Shown piece by piece: positions 63,775-64,000 of a stretch of DNA of 64,000 nt. The stretch's first letter is position 1. Each line of letters starts with the position of its first letter. Source of the DNA: Zwartia hollandica (GTDB taxonomy: Bacteria > Pseudomonadota > Gammaproteobacteria > Burkholderiales > Burkholderiaceae_B); assembly GCF_019923725.1 (NCBI RefSeq), contig NZ_JAHXRI010000010.1, positions 396,636 through 460,635 on the forward strand. The letters are read 5' to 3'. The position numbers and the translations under genes were made by a program. The notes under the pieces were generated by a model. That model made no database searches and was not told where the DNA came from. It saw only the letters and a program-made list of their open reading frames with translations.

Positions 63775-64000
63775 CTAAAGGTCGTACCCGAAGGATACGA
63801 TGATGGCTTTTGCTTTATCGCTACGCAAGTACTGCAACAGGGCTTGAGCAGCCCCATTCGCTTTGCCTGACGTTAGCAACACAGCATCCTGCTTAATTGG
63901 ACTATACAGGTTAGACGGGACCACCCAGCCAGAACCTTCTTTGAGTTTGCCGTTTTCAAATACCTGGGAAAGCGCAACAAAACCAAGTGCTGCATTCCCA
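63775..64000 (-). CDS. modA: Molybdate ABC transporter substrate-binding protein, C-terminal part (cut by window edge)
   Basis: The last 75 codons of a minus-strand gene, ending at the TAG at 63775. The visible sequence GNAALGFVALSQVF, SNLYSPIKQDAVLLTSGKANGAAQALLQYLRSDKAKAII is the C-terminal lobe of ModA. Order modA-modB-modC is standard. Confidence 0.93.
   Translation of the reverse strand, partial: GNAALGFVALSQVFENGKLKEGSGWVVPSNLYSPIKQDAVLLTSGKANGAAQALLQYLRSDKAKAIIVSFGYDL

Overview
The window reads as chromosome of a betaproteobacterium, order Burkholderiales and probably Alcaligenaceae-like. The evidence is the gene order tpiA-secG-tRNA-Leu near nuoABC, ilvI-ilvH-ilvC-psd-pssA, rpsO-pnp, a 'porin_4' type general porin, Bug/TctC-type binding proteins and medium GC. 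No 16S gene is present, so the genus is not called. Both edges cut genes: nuoC on the left and modA on the right.

Layout. 1-5990: nuoC(partial)-nuoB-nuoA, a porin, a class I aminotransferase, a universal stress protein, tRNA-Leu(GAG), secG and tpiA, all on the minus strand. 6048-11634: tRNA-Ser(UGA) followed by an accessory catabolic cluster with an SMP-30 lactonase, an alpha/beta hydrolase, a TRAP transporter and a maleate isomerase/arylmalonate decarboxylase-like protein. 11815-15937: molybdenum cofactor genes moaA, moeA, moaD, moaE, mobA, moaC. 15938-17497: an array of short repeated cassettes, each with its own promoter, leader-type small peptide gene and terminator, plus a duplicated 3' fragment of moaC. 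17498-20052: hemN and a nitronate monooxygenase-like gene. 20137-27803: a seven-gene operon (polyamine/iron-type ABC importer plus a three-subunit flavin/iron-sulfur amino-acid or opine-type dehydrogenase) with a divergent LysR gene. 27840-36710: tRNA-Leu(UAA), a Rap1a/Tai-like protein, a DUF3300 protein, a serine hydrolase, a five-gene peptide ABC importer and a methyltransferase. 36719-42221: a Bug receptor, an Lrp regulator, a stand-alone AceE-like 2-oxoacid dehydrogenase E1 coupled to a PIN-domain gene, and a VapC/Phd-type toxin-antitoxin pair. 42231-50416: pnp, rpsO, a lipoprotein, pssA, psd, ilvC, ilvH, ilvI. 50957-54736: a FUSC membrane protein, 3-hydroxybutyrate dehydrogenase and yaaA. 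54860-61997: tRNA-Ser(CGA), a two-component system, a large autotransporter and two unknown genes. 61994-64000: modC, modB and the end of modA.

The most interesting part is the peptide array at 16150-17448. Three 38-42 codon genes share a leader beginning MN[IV]EL[DE]EVV and ending near SD[DE]xLE, two of them with a double-glycine site. Their C-terminal cores differ but keep an aromatic residue close to a cysteine. The first two cassettes are offset by exactly 440 bp and have nearly identical upstream regions. The pattern is that of ribosomally made, processed peptide (RiPP) or bacteriocin-like precursors, but no maturation enzyme or exporter lies in the window.

A second thread is oxygen and molybdenum. 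FNR-type boxes lie upstream of the usp gene, moaA and the nitronate monooxygenase-hemN pair. Moco synthesis and molybdate uptake are both encoded, which suggests anaerobic or microaerobic molybdoenzyme metabolism outside the window.
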